From G963664585 sp963664585 (GTDB taxonomy: Bacteria; Bacillota; Clostridia; Oscillospirales; Ruminococcaceae): a DNA stretch of 64,000 nucleotides. This document shows, piece after piece, positions 9,064 to 18,201 of this stretch. Positions within the stretch are counted from its first letter, which is position 1; the number at the start of each line of letters is the position of its first letter. The stretch covers positions 186,001-250,000 of the forward strand of contig CAXXEO010000014.1 of NCBI GenBank assembly GCA_963664585.2, written 5' to 3'. The translations under genes were made by a program, and so were the position numbers. The notes below the pieces were generated by a model, which was not told the DNA's origin, ran no database searches, and was given only the letters and a program-made list of their open reading frames with translations.

Positions 9064-10236
9064 ATGAAAATTACAAAGGTTGATGTGATGCAGGTAGAAA
9101 CCAGGCGTAATGGCTGGCGGCCTATTATTTGCCGCGTCTTTACTGATGAAGGGTTTTTTGGCGATGGGGAAGCAGCCCTTGCCTATGGTATTGGCGCACC
9201 TGCCGCATTTGGTATGATCAAAGACCTGGCGACTTTGATTATTGGTATGGACCCCTTGGACAATGAGGTCATCTGGGATAAACTTTATAAATCTACTTTT
9301 TGGGGACAAAATGGCGGGCCGGTAGTCTTTGCAGGCATCAGTGCGCTGGATATCGCTTTGTGGGATATCAAGGGTAAATTCTTTAAAGTACCGATTTATA
9401 AGCTCCTTGGCGGTAAGCGGAGAGATAACCTGCGCTGCTATGCCAGTCAGCTTCAGTTCGGCTGGGGACCGGAAAGAGTACAAGTTTCGTCCACTGAAGA
9501 TTATGCCGCTATTTCCAAGAAGGCTGTCGCAGAGGGATACGATGCGATCAAGATCGATTTCTTTACCTATGATAAAGACGGAAGGCCTTTTACCGCTGAG
9601 GATATGACAAGACTGCTGAAGCCTTATTATGTAGATCTGATTGAGGAAAGAATCGCCGCGGTCAGAGAAGCTGTCGGGCCGAACGTTGATATCATCATGG
9701 AGAACCACTCTAATCCTGACGCGCAATCCGCGGTTCAACTGGGACGCCGCGCGCAGAAATATAACATCTTTTACTTTGAAGAACCCAATACGCCGACGCC
9801 CAAGCTGGCAAAATATATCTGCGACAAGCTGGAGATGCCCATTGCACACGGTGAAAGAGTTTACTCGAGATGGCAGTATGCTCCCTATTTTGAAAACAGC
9901 TCGGTACAGGTTATTCAACCGGATCTCGGAAACTGCGGCGGCCTGACTGAAGGTAAAAAGATTTGTGATATGGCGTATATCTACGACGTCAGTGTGCAGG
10001 CACATGTTTGCGCAAGCCCGTTGTCCACCGCATTGGCTCTCCATTTGGAAGCAGTGATTCCCAACTTTGTGATTCACGAGCACCACAGAGTCAACCTCTG
10101 CGACTATAACAAGGAACTCTGTATCTATGATTATCAGCCTGTCGACGGTAAATACAAGGTTCCCGAACTGCCCGGCATCGGCAATGAATTTTCTGAATAT
10201 GCGCTTACGCATTGCACAAAGGTAACGGTTGGCTAA
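9064..10236 (+). CDS. Enolase-superfamily sugar-acid dehydratase-like protein, paralogue 2
   Basis: 390 residues, very similar to paralogue 1 over its whole length, with matching metal and acid/base motifs (AIKIDFF, IIMENHSNPDA, YFEEPNTPT, IAHGERVYSRWQY, QAHVCASPLSTA). The visible differences cluster in the N-terminal strand (QVETRRNGWRP against QVKAGNPIWRP) and in the capping-loop segment after QFGWGP (ERVQVSST against NFEEMKST). Both places are where enolase-superfamily enzymes set substrate choice. The leader AAAAAGGAGTTGTATT copies that of paralogue 1, so the duplication included the ribosome site. It is probably co-transcribed with its neighbours. Confidence 0.8.
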   Translation: MKITKVDVMQVETRRNGWRPIICRVFTDEGFFGDGEAALAYGIGAPAAFGMIKDLATLIIGMDPLDNEVIWDKLYKSTFWGQNGGPVVFAGISALDIALWDIKGKFFKVPIYKLLGGKRRDNLRCYASQLQFGWGPERVQVSSTEDYAAISKKAVAEGYDAIKIDFFTYDKDGRPFTAEDMTRLLKPYYVDLIEERIAAVREAVGPNVDIIMENHSNPDAQSAVQLGRRAQKYNIFYFEEPNTPTPKLAKYICDKLEMPIAHGERVYSRWQYAPYFENSSVQVIQPDLGNCGGLTEGKKICDMAYIYDVSVQAHVCASPLSTALALHLEAVIPNFVIHEHHRVNLCDYNKELCIYDYQPVDGKYKVPELPGIGNEFSEYALTHCTKVTVG

Positions 10237-10311
10237 TCATGTTTTAGATTTACATGTAATGAAATGTCTGATTAGGCTGCCTATTTAGCTTGAAAAGAAG
10301 GAGGAACAATT

Positions 10312-11490
10312 TTGAAAATTATAAAAGTGGATGTCATGCAGGTCAATGTGGAAGGTGTGTTCAACGGTTGGAGGCCGATCATTTGCCGTATCTTTACCGA
10401 CGAAGGCATTTATGGGGATGGGGAAGCGGCTCTATCTTATGGTATTGGCGCTCCTGCAGCGTTTGGCATGGTAAAGGACTTGGCTTCTCTCATTGTTGGG
10501 ATGGACCCTTTGGATAATGAGGTCATATGGGATAAACTGTACAAAACTACCTTTTGGGGACAGAATGGTGGCCCTGTTGTTTTTGCCGGTATCAGCGCTA
10601 TTGATATTGCTTTGTGGGATATCAAGGGCAAGTTCTTTAATGTACCTATTTACAAGCTCCTTGGAGGCAAGCGGAGAGACAACCTGCGCAGCTATGCCAG
10701 TCAGTTAATGCTTGGATGGGGCGATGGATATGAAATGCAATACAAAACAGAAGACTTTGCAAGAGTTTCTCGCAAGGCGGTCGCAGAAGGCTATGACGCG
10801 GTCAAGATTGATTTCTTTATTTGCGACCGTGATGGACGGCATTTTAGCGACAACGAGCGTATCGCTCTGTTGAAGCCGTATTATTTGGATTTGTTGGAAG
10901 AACGTCTGTCTGCTGTCCGCGAGGCGGTCGGGACGAAGGTAGATATTATTATTGAAAATCACTCTCTGCTGGATGCTAATTCCGCGGTTCAGTTTGGCAG
11001 AAGGGCGGAAAAATATAATATATTCTATTTTGAAGAGCCCAATACGCCTACATCTAAAATGACAAAGGTCATTTGCGATAAGCTCAACATTCCAATTGCC
11101 AGCGGTGAACGTATCTATTCAAGGTGGCAGTATGCACCCTATTTCGAAAACAGTTCTTTGCAGGTAATTCAGCCTGATATTGGCAACTGCGGTGGTATCA
11201 CTGAAGCCAAAAAAATCTGTGATATGGCATATACATATGATGTCAGCGTACAGGCCCATGTTTGTGCAAGCCCCTTGTCCACTGCTGTTGCCCTGCACTT
11301 AGAGTCCGTAATTCCAAATTTTGTAATTCATGAACATCATGTGGTTAACCTCGCATCCTATAACAAAAAACTGTGCATCTACGATTATCAGCCTGTCAAT
11401 GGTAAATACAAGGTTCCCGAGTTGCCGGGTATCGGTAATGAATTCTCTGAATATGCGCTTACGCATTGCACAAAGGTAACGGTAGAGTGA
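10312..11490 (+). CDS. Enolase-superfamily sugar-acid dehydratase-like protein, paralogue 3
   Basis: 392 residues from a TTG start, with GAAGGAGG 7 bases upstream. It is the most divergent of the three. The capping region reads QVNVEGVFNGWRP and LMLGWGDGYEMQYKTEDF, the barrel reads FFICDRDGRHFSDNERIALL where the others have FFTYDKDG ... AEDMTRLL, and it has IIIENHSLLDA and IASGERIYSRWQY (Ser in place of His before GER). Metal ligands and the QAH histidine are kept, so an active enzyme with a shifted substrate is likely. It ends the cluster and is followed by a strong terminator at 11523. Confidence 0.8.
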   Translation: MKIIKVDVMQVNVEGVFNGWRPIICRIFTDEGIYGDGEAALSYGIGAPAAFGMVKDLASLIVGMDPLDNEVIWDKLYKTTFWGQNGGPVVFAGISAIDIALWDIKGKFFNVPIYKLLGGKRRDNLRSYASQLMLGWGDGYEMQYKTEDFARVSRKAVAEGYDAVKIDFFICDRDGRHFSDNERIALLKPYYLDLLEERLSAVREAVGTKVDIIIENHSLLDANSAVQFGRRAEKYNIFYFEEPNTPTSKMTKVICDKLNIPIASGERIYSRWQYAPYFENSSLQVIQPDIGNCGGITEAKKICDMAYTYDVSVQAHVCASPLSTAVALHLESVIPNFVIHEHHVVNLASYNKKLCIYDYQPVNGKYKVPELPGIGNEFSEYALTHCTKVTVE

Positions 11491-11522
11491 TGATCACCTC
11501 TGGCTAACCTCCATCCCAAATC

Positions 11523-11563
11523 AAACAGCGGCTTAAACAGTAAGTTTAAGCCGCTGTTTATTG
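11523..11563 (+). terminator. Strong rho-independent terminator of the dehydratase cluster
   Basis: AAACAGCGGCTTAAAC pairs perfectly with GTTTAAGCCGCTGTTT across AGTAA, followed by ATTGT. The IS200 copy begins immediately after it. Confidence 0.85.
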
Positions 11564-11628
11564 TGAAAACAACCACCGACTATGTCGGTGGAGCAAAAAA
11601 AGCTTTAGCGATGAAGCGGACCAAAAAA

Positions 11629-11687
11629 CTCCTTTTGATGTAGAATAAACTTGCGGTCTGGCAACTGCAAGAGTACATCAAAAGGAG
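11629..11687 (+). promoter_or_regulatory. Leader hairpin hiding the transposase ribosome site
   Basis: CTCCTTTTGATGTA (11629-11642) is perfectly complementary to TACATCAAAAGGAG (11674-11687), and the right arm contains the Shine-Dalgarno sequence of tnpA. IS200 transposase is known to be held down by exactly this sort of leader structure. The second IS copy keeps the same pairing apart from small changes in the loop. Confidence 0.8.
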
Positions 11688-11697
11688 GACATTCGAA

Positions 11698-12156
11698 ATG
11701 AATGACAATAAAAGTCTAGCACATACAACGTGGAATTGTAAATATCACGTCGTGTTCGCGCCAAAATACCGCAGGGAAATATTTTATGGTGAAAAGCGAG
11801 AAGAAATCGGCAAAATTCTAAGAGAATTGTGTTCCTGGAAAGGTATTAACATTATTGAAGCAGAAGTTTGTACGGATCACATTCACATGCTGGTGGAAAT
11901 CCCGCCGAAGATGAGCGTTTCAAGCTTTATGGGATTTCTCAAAGGCAAAAGCAGTCTGATCATACATGAACGACATGCGAATTTAAAGTATAAACATGGC
12001 AACCGATCTTTTTGGTGTCGTGGATACTATGTGGACACAGTGGGGAAAAACACCAAAAAGATCGCTGAATATATCCAAAACCAATTAAAAGAAGATAAGC
12101 TGCAGGATCAGTTGACATTCAGGGAATACGAAGACCCTTTCAAGGGTAGCAAGTAA
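11698..12156 (+). CDS. tnpA: IS200-family transposase TnpA
   Basis: A 152-residue Y1 transposase of the HUH single-strand nuclease group. The metal-binding HUH motif is in CTDHIHMLVEIPP. The catalytic tyrosine lies in the C-terminal helix around EYIQNQL, and SFWCRGYYVDTVGKN is a family block. Length is standard for IS200. It excises and inserts single-stranded DNA at hairpin-marked ends. The two copies in this window differ at very few residues (CSWKGI against CAWKGV, and KIAEYI against KITEYI), so movement or duplication was recent. Confidence 0.93.
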   Translation: MNDNKSLAHTTWNCKYHVVFAPKYRREIFYGEKREEIGKILRELCSWKGINIIEAEVCTDHIHMLVEIPPKMSVSSFMGFLKGKSSLIIHERHANLKYKHGNRSFWCRGYYVDTVGKNTKKIAEYIQNQLKEDKLQDQLTFREYEDPFKGSK

Positions 12157-12424
12157 TAAGCTTTTGCAAATGTCAGACCGTAATATGCCATTGCAATGGC
12201 AGCCAGTAACAGCGGGTTATACCCGCATAAGAAAAGCCGCCGGCTAAGCCGGCGGATGTTTACTATGCACTCTTGAACCATGCGTAAATGTCGTGCTGCC
12301 TCACTTTTCCTTAATCAGATGATCCAAATAAGCAGGCACGATTCTTAAGCATAACCCAGTCTAAATGTTTTTCTGTATTTTTGTCGTGCTATTGCTTACT
12401 TCGGGTACAAAGTATTTGCTTTGC

Positions 12425-13414
12425 CTATGGCTGCGATTCGTTTTGTTGCGCAGCATTTTCAATTGTTTCGAGCTCAGTTTCGCTTTCGTCCTGAATTTTT
12501 TTGTTTGCTGGTGCACGGTAACCGGCATTCATCAAAAGGGCTCCAATCAGGATAAGAGCGCAGCCCGCCACTTCTTTGACACCGATGGAATCACCCAGCA
12601 GCAGTACCCCGTTGGTAATGGTGAGAATGGTGGAAAAGCCTGCGAATGAGGATGAGACCACAGGGGGCAACTGGGCTACCATGTAGTTGGACATCATAAA
12701 GCCAAACGTGGAGGACATAATGGACAAATACAATATAGCCGAAATAAAAGGCCAGGTGAACACACCATCAAAAAAGCCACCGATTCGCCCTGCGATAAGA
12801 TGTTGTCCCAATGAAAATGTGGTAAAAGCTACGGCGCCCACGCAACTGGTCACATAGACCGTCTCAATGGCAGAAAACCGATCCGAAGTCTTACGCAGCA
12901 AAATGCAGTTAAAGCAAGAAGCCAGCACGGTAATGGCTGGCAGCAGCAGGCCCAAAGGGTGGGTGGTTTTGAAGTTGACACCCCAATTGATGATGATCAA
13001 TCCGATCACTGACAGGGCCATAAAGCAATATTGCCGTAACGCCGGTCGCTCGCCCAATATGAGAATTCCTAAAATGGTTACAATTACAGGCATCATCGCG
13101 TAAAACATCGCAATCTGACTCGAGGTGCTAAAACCGTTGCCCAAAGCAATGTATTCACAAGAGAAGCAAATGCAGGGCACCAAAGCGCCGCAAACCAATA
13201 GTAAACGGATATCTTTACCTTTTACATTGATTTTAAAGATACCGGTTTTTCGAAGGATGGTCATGACCAGTACACACGTAGTCAGCCTGAATGCCAATAA
13301 TCTTGCGACATCGTTTTGAGTTGCATTCAGCGCCCGTATCGTGAAGAAATAGGCGAAGGCAAAGATCGTAGAGCTTGCCAGCGCCGCCAGCAAGGGCAGG
13401 GATTTTGTTTTCAT
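12425..13414 (-). CDS. EamA/DMT-family membrane transporter
   Basis: A 329-residue protein with about ten hydrophobic segments arranged as two EamA repeats (roughly residues 5-140 and 150-295). The second repeat ends in GVKEVAGCALILIGALLMNAGY, and a charged C-terminal tail follows (about 305-329). GEWLA-type loops of the family appear as ILGERPALRQ and LLGDSIGVKE. DMT proteins export amino acids, nucleotides or other small metabolites at the cytoplasmic membrane; substrate cannot be told here. The start ATG has GGGAGG upstream. A possible short gene precedes it on the same strand. Confidence 0.85.
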   Translation of the reverse strand: MKTKSLPLLAALASSTIFAFAYFFTIRALNATQNDVARLLAFRLTTCVLVMTILRKTGIFKINVKGKDIRLLLVCGALVPCICFSCEYIALGNGFSTSSQIAMFYAMMPVIVTILGILILGERPALRQYCFMALSVIGLIIINWGVNFKTTHPLGLLLPAITVLASCFNCILLRKTSDRFSAIETVYVTSCVGAVAFTTFSLGQHLIAGRIGGFFDGVFTWPFISAILYLSIMSSTFGFMMSNYMVAQLPPVVSSSFAGFSTILTITNGVLLLGDSIGVKEVAGCALILIGALLMNAGYRAPANKKIQDESETELETIENAAQQNESQP

Positions 13415-13461
13415 AGATGCCTCCCGATTTTATAGTAAAAATACCTGAATCTATAGGGAGG

Positions 13462-13578
13462 TCAGTCCATTGCATCTGCAATAATCTGCAGAGCTCCCAA
13501 CATGCACACTGGAACAGTGCAGTTAAAGAAGCATATGCTGCCGCCAAACCTGGCTGTTGGAGTCATTATGTTCGCCAA
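13462..13578 (-). CDS. Possible small protein or leader peptide, 38 residues
   Basis: A TTG start at 13578 has a very good AAAGGAGG site 7 bases upstream, and the frame stays open for 38 residues (LANIMTPTARFGGSICFFNC then a hydrophobic middle and IIADAMD). It ends 47 bases before the DMT transporter start, on the same strand. It resembles nothing I recognise. It may be a small membrane-associated protein or a regulatory leader peptide; chance is not excluded. Confidence 0.35.
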   Translation of the reverse strand: MANIMTPTARFGGSICFFNCTVPVCMLGALQIIADAMD

Positions 13579-13796
13579 AAATAAGCCTCCTTTGATTCGC
13601 GATGGAGAGTAGACAGAAGTTGCACAGACTTTGAATCGCCATTTTTCAAAGTGCGGCTTTGACTATTAACCAGATTTACCTCAATCGTATATATAAAGAT
13701 CATACAATTTTTTCGAAAGATTATAAACTATTATTTTAGAATCGTATAAATTAATATATGATCTACTGACGCGAAAAGTCAATTCAGTATCCAATG

Positions 13797-13902
13797 TATA
13801 GCCAATTCACTTAAAAACTGGCTATAGTTAAAACGTCATTTTCTTCCCCCGCCTTCGGCGGGGGAAGAAATCACAAGTTTGTTTTCAAATTAATCAACTA
13901 TA
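13797..13902 (+). repeat. Family A palindromic element, copy A4
   Basis: Ends are TATAGCCAATTCACTT and TTAATCAACTATA, and the centre is a perfect CCCCCGCCTTCGGCGGGGG. It belongs to the AGTTAAAACG subtype and lies between divergently transcribed genes. Confidence 0.92.
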
Positions 13903-14118
13903 ATACAAGAATCTATTACGCATCATCATAAATCATATCGCTTCAAGCAGGGGATAATCATTTCGTTCCTGGCAACTTTTGACTATTAATTCTTGTTTTT
14001 TTCTGTTGTTTGTGATATAAATTGAAATAATATAAATGAGTAAATGATCTTGCGCTAATCGGAGGCTGAGATAAGCTGAAAAGTGTGTTGGGGTTATTTT
14101 CAACTGAGGAGAAAGCTT

Positions 14119-15286
14119 ATGATAAAGCCATTAATTAAAAGATTCGTTCCCAACTATGAGCAAACCAGCGATACGGATGTGCGCACAGCATATGGCGTTT
14201 TGGCAGGCTCAATCGGATTGATATGTAATTTTTTGTCTGTTTTTGTTAAAACTTACTATTGGCATAATGATAAACAGCATAGCCATTATTTCTGATGCCT
14301 TTAACAATCTGTCAGATATCGGCTCGTCACTTGTAGCAATTGTCGGCGCCAAACTCAGCAACCGCAATCCTGACAGAGAGCACCCCTTCGGACATGGAAG
14401 GTTTGAATATATAGCATCCCTTATGGTTTCGTTTATTATAATGATGATGGGTGTTGAGCTTCTCAAAGCTGCTTTCGATAAAATTTTGCATCCCCAGCAG
14501 TTGGAGTTCAACCTTGTTCTGATCATTATATTGTCTCTCTCGATATTGATAAAGGTTTGGATGTATTCCTATAACCGTTACATCGGACGTATCATTCATT
14601 CTGGTGTGCAGATGGCAACCGCCAAGGATAGTTTGAGCGATGTTTTGGCTACCAGTGCTGTCATTATCGCAACAATTGCCGGCCGCTTTGTTACCCTGCC
14701 CGTGGACGGGGTAATGGGACTTGTTGTTGCGGGAATGGTTATTTACACCGGATTTGATATTGCTAAAGACACGATCAGTACACTGCTGGGAACTCCTCCG
14801 ACCCGTGAACTGGTGATTCAAATCAGTGACATAGTGCTTAAAGATGATTGTATTGTCGGGCTGCATGATCTGATCGTGCACGATTACGGTCCGGGTCGTG
14901 TTATGGCTTCAGTTCATGTTGAAGTTTTAGACAATGTTGACATTGTTAAAACGCATGAAATCATCGACCAAATCGAGCTGCAGATTCAGCGGGAGCTTGG
15001 AATACACATGGTGATCCATATGGATCCGCTTTCGGTTTCTGATGAAAAGATAGAACAAGCCAAGGCTTTGGCTGTGGCCGCTGCCAAGCGGGCAAACCTA
15101 CAATTTTGCATTCACGATTTCAGAATGGTTGACGGAGACAATCAGATCAACTTGATTTTTGATTTGGTTGTGCCGCCCGAACTCAATGATAAACAGCGTA
15201 AACAAGCGGTAGAGCTTATCTCAAAAGATATTGCACAGAAGGATAAACGTTACTGCGCTGTTATTGCGGTGGATACAGCATATTAA
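14119..15286 (+). pseudogene. Cation diffusion facilitator (cation efflux) transporter, frame broken once
   Basis: Start ATG 14119 has GAGGAGAAA upstream. The first 44 residues (MIKPLIKRFVPNYEQ ... LICNFLSVFVK) are in one frame and the rest (LTIGIMINSIAIISDAFNNL ... VIAVDTAY) in the next. Removing one A from AAAA at 14248-14251 joins them into a normal protein of about 388 residues. The metal-binding HxxxD-type site appears as SDAFNNLSD, and SNRNPDREHPFGHGRFEYIA is the family loop. About six membrane segments and a C-terminal cytoplasmic domain follow. It would export Zn, Mn or Fe ions. One extra base in a short homopolymer may be a sequencing error. Confidence 0.8.
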
Positions 15287-15337
15287 CTCCTGTTAAAATA
15301 AGGCCTGTCCTATAATGTACTTACTTGTTTTTGAATA

Positions 15338-15369
15338 AAAGCCATCCTTTTTTATTTGGATGGCTTTCT
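15338..15369 (+). terminator. Rho-independent terminator after the cation efflux gene
   Basis: AAAGCCATCC pairs with GGATGGCTTT around a T-rich ten-base loop, followed by TCTG. It lies 52 bases after the stop codon. Confidence 0.7.
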
Positions 15370-15514
15370 GCATACTATGGATAATAATGGCATGATTGGA
15401 TTTGTAAAAGGATTTCTAATTGCGAGGTGTTTTAAGTATACTGCGCAGCGTGTTCTATCTGCTAGGCTGCCTATTATTTATAGTGAACACAGACGAAAAA
15501 AATGAGGTGATTTG

Positions 15515-16069
15515 ATGAAACTGATATTCCTATTCGGAGATGCAGCGGTAGGGAAGATGACCGTTGGGCAAGAATTGACTCAGATAACAGATTTAAAATT
15601 GTTTCATAATCATATGACTATCGAGCCTGTAATAGAAGTATTCGGCTTTTATCACGGTAAAATTGTCATGCGGTTAAGAGATGTAATATTTGAGGAGTTT
15701 TCAAAAACAAATAACTATGGAATGATATTTACATTCATGTGGGCTTTCGACCAAAAAGCCGATTGGGATTATACTGAGCATGTATGCGATATATTTAGAA
15801 ATAATGCGAATGCAGACATTTATTATGTTGAGTTGATTGCTCCTTTGGAAGTCAGACTTCAGAGAAATATCACAGAAAACAGACTGAATCATAAAGCATC
15901 AAAGAGAGATATTAATGCTTCCGAAAAAAGACTTCTCGATAATTATCATACTTATCGATGTGCCAGCAATGAGGGCGAGATCTCCTATGAAAACTACATG
16001 AGAATTCACAACGCATCCCTCGCGCCGGATGTTGTAGCCCGGATGATTAAAGAGAGATTCGGTCTGTAA
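15515..16069 (+). CDS. P-loop kinase-like protein
   Basis: A 184-residue protein with an N-terminal Walker A, LFGDAAVGKMT, in the place typical of shikimate- or gluconate-kinase-like folds. It has no obvious adenylate-kinase lid. DIYYVELIAPLEVRLQRN fits the strand and arginine region of such kinases. The start is ATG 15515 after GAGGTGA, with an in-frame TTG at 15512. It stands alone. Related small AAA-type proteins near resistance or phage-defence genes act as nucleotide or antibiotic kinases, but nothing here fixes the substrate. Confidence 0.6.
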   Translation: MKLIFLFGDAAVGKMTVGQELTQITDLKLFHNHMTIEPVIEVFGFYHGKIVMRLRDVIFEEFSKTNNYGMIFTFMWAFDQKADWDYTEHVCDIFRNNANADIYYVELIAPLEVRLQRNITENRLNHKASKRDINASEKRLLDNYHTYRCASNEGEISYENYMRIHNASLAPDVVARMIKERFGL

Positions 16070-16187
16070 TGATGAGTTTTAACCCTGATGAACGATACCA
16101 AATTCCGCACAGATGGACAGTTTAGATCTGTGAAGTTCATAATATTCTCTGATTATCTTTAGTTTCTCTTACGAGTTAAATTTACAT

Positions 16188-16245
16188 AAATACCCCTATT
16201 TTGTTATGACTATCTTCCGTAGTGTCTAACAAAATGGGGGTATTT
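16188..16245. terminator. Long perfect-type hairpin between convergent genes
   Basis: AAATACCCCTATTTTGTTA is complementary to TAACAAAATGGGGGTATTT with one G-T-type mismatch, around a loop of about 19 bases. A/T-rich tails on both sides would allow termination for both the rightward kinase-like gene and the leftward gene cluster. Confidence 0.7.
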
Positions 16246-16297
16246 CATCTATGAACTGGGCAGTTAATTTATGTGTGCTTTAATATGGTTGGCACCT

Positions 16298-16385
16298 ATT
16301 TAGCAATTTCAAATAAGAACAGGAAAATAGGGTGTTATCTCCCCCCCGCCTCCGGCGGGGGGGAGATAACTGGGAAATGCATTAT
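16298..16385 (-). repeat. Family C palindromic element, copy C1 (right end lost or fused to a gene)
   Basis: TAGCAATTTCAAATAAGAAC and the GC hairpin ATCTCCCCCCCGCCTCCGGCGGGGGGGAGAT match the reverse strand of copy C2 (53081-53183). The expected far arm, TTTATTTTTGGAATTGCTATA, is replaced here by ATTATTTTTCTTCTTCATTG. That sequence encodes the last residues and stop of the DUF296 gene. Confidence 0.75.
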
Positions 16386-16795
16386 TTTTCTTCTTCATTG
16401 AGTGGCAGCATAAACACCCGCAGCTTGCGAAAGGCGTATCCATCTTGAAATCCACCGCCGAACATTTTAGCACCTGCCCCACCAAGTGCAGCGTGGATAT
16501 GTACAAACAGAGGGCAAGATTTGTCTGGGTAGATTTTTGCCATCACTGGGTCCATCAGTTCTCTCTTCATCACTTCTCCCGTAAATGCGACGACCTCGCA
16601 AGGGCCGGGGCAGTCGGTAATGCCGATTTGCGGAGGAAATTCAGCGCTGACGGGATTGGCAAGCTTAGCTTGGCGAATCGAGCCCACGGCTCCGCTGATA
16701 TAAACGTTTTCCCATTTATGATCAAGTATAAACTGTGTTACCTTTTCCTTGACGTTCTCGTCCTTTTCGACGATCACTTCATACAATTTTTCCAA
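16382..16795 (-). CDS. DUF296 (PPC-domain) protein
   Basis: About 137 residues. The frame opens at 16816, but the TTG at 16795 is preferred. AAGGAGG lies 8 bases before it, inside the longer frame, and the upstream gene stops at 16819. The fold signature is VYISGAVGSIRQAKLAN, then GPCEVVAFTGEV, then FVHIHAALGGAGAKMFGGGF, which matches the PPC/DUF296 domain (trimeric, with conserved His residues). Prokaryotic single-domain members have been suggested to bind small ligands or metal; the function is unknown. It is the last gene of the leftward cluster, and its final few codons overlap element C1. Confidence 0.65.
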   Translation of the reverse strand: MEKLYEVIVEKDENVKEKVTQFILDHKWENVYISGAVGSIRQAKLANPVSAEFPPQIGITDCPGPCEVVAFTGEVMKRELMDPVMAKIYPDKSCPLFVHIHAALGGAGAKMFGGGFQDGYAFRKLRVFMLPLNEEEK

Positions 16796-16818
16796 ATCTG
16801 GAACCTCCTTGGGCAAAG

Positions 16819-18182
16819 TTATGATTTGTCCACCATCTTGATTGCCTGACTGGCCGCGATCAAAATGGGATCGTAAACCGGAGCCACTGGGGGTGCATAT
16901 ACAAGATCCAGCTCATTTACCTCCAGAACAGTCATTTTACAGGTGATCGCTGTGACAAACACATTGATTCTTCCCGCGATGGAATTGCCGCCTACCCCCT
17001 GCGCACCCAGAATTTGTCCGCTTTGTTTGTCAAATACCAAATACAAATGACTGTCGTTGCTTCCTGGGTAGTAGGACGCGCGATCACCCTTGGTAATTTT
17101 ACAAGTGGCTGTCTCAAAAACCGGCCTCTTTTGCTTGTTCCTCTGTGAGCCCGGTGGAGGCGACATAGAGATCAAAAAGTTTCGTCACCTGAGATCCCAG
17201 TACGCCCGGGAAAGATTCTTTCTCGCCGGAAATGTTGCCGCCAGCGATTCTTCCCTGCTTGTTGGCAGTGGTACCAAGCGGAATATAGCAGGGCTCGCCG
17301 GTCATCCGGTTTTTTCATCTGCACACAGTCTCCGCAGGCCCAAATGGAAGGGTCAGCAGTCTGCATCGTATCATCCACTATGATGCCGTCCTTATAGCCG
17401 ATAGGGAGACCGGCGTCATATGCCAGTGCGGAGTTGGGATGGACGCCCACCGATACCAGTACAAAATCGGCATCATAAGAAAGACCATCCGAGGCCTTTA
17501 CACCAATGACACAGTCATCTTGACGAAGAATCTCCGTTGCATAACAGCCAGTGTGTACAGAGATCCCGTTTTTCTCCAGAGTACGGCACACCGAATCGGC
17601 GAATTCTGCCTGCAAAAACGGCAACAACCGGGGAAGTGCTTCCAGCAGGGTCACCTGAATGCCAGAGAGGGCAAATTGCTCGGCCATTTCGAGACCGATA
17701 TAACCGCCGCCAATCACAACAGCGCGCTTGGCTTTCTTCTGTATGCGCTGTTTGAGAGCAATTCCGTCTTCCACGTTGCGAATCACATGAACTCCCGCAC
17801 CATGTATGCCCTTCACCGGCGGCATTATCGGTGATGCTCCGGTGGCAATCACCAAATAATCATAGGCCTTTACCGTTTGCTTACCGCTTTTCAGATCGGT
17901 GACGGATACTGTCTTTTCAGTTCTATCGATTTTAGTGACTTCGTGATAGATTAAAGTTTGGATATCCCTTGATTTCGTCAGCTGCTCTACTGTCAAAGAG
18001 ACAAGATCTAAGGGATCTTTGATCAAATCTCCCACAAAATAAGGCAGGCCGCAGGAGCCATAGCTGACATAACCCGATTTTTCGTATACGGTGACCTCTA
18101 GGTCTGGCATATTCCTCTTCGCTTTGGAAGCCGCACTCAGCCCCGCGGCGGTTCCTCCGATTACAACCAAAGATTTACCCAT
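16819..18182 (-). pseudogene. CoA-disulfide reductase/NADH oxidase-type flavoprotein, frame broken twice
   Basis: The N-terminal frame (17172-18182) has the FAD dinucleotide fold VVIGGTAAGLSAASKAKRN, the redox cysteine in SYGSCGLPY, the NADH fold VVIGGGYIGLEMAEQF, and WACGDCVQMKK. The next frame gives MTGEPCYIPLGTTANKQGR ... TEEQAKEAGF, and the third gives ETATCKITKGDRASYYPGS ... AIKMVDKS, the dimerisation domain. Deleting one T from 17310-17315 and one A from 17116-17120 (plus-strand letters) restores one protein of about 453 residues, normal for the family. Members reduce CoA disulfide, persulfide or oxygen with NAD(P)H. Both breaks are extra bases in homopolymers and may be sequence errors. 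Confidence 0.8.
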
Positions 18183-18201
18183 TTTGTATGACTTCCTTAT
18201 G

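Larger units (their letters stand above)
11562..12264 (+). mobile_element. IS200-type insertion sequence, copy 1
   Basis: The boundaries come from comparing this copy with the inverted copy at 22342-23043. Shared sequence starts at about TGTGAAAACAACCACCGACT and ends at about GGCGGAT(G/A)TTTACT. The left end carries a hairpin (CCACCGACTATGTCGGTGG). The right end carries nested hairpins, including GCCGCCGGCTTAGCCGGCGGC-type symmetry. There are no terminal inverted repeats, as expected for IS200/IS605 elements, which move as single strands. It encodes only TnpA. Confidence 0.88.

Noticed and set aside
9040..10212. Long leftward open frame (390 codons) opposite dehydratase paralogue 2
   Set aside because: It is a composition shadow. 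The rightward frame has the ribosome site and all enolase-superfamily motifs, and the same antisense frame is broken in the sister genes.
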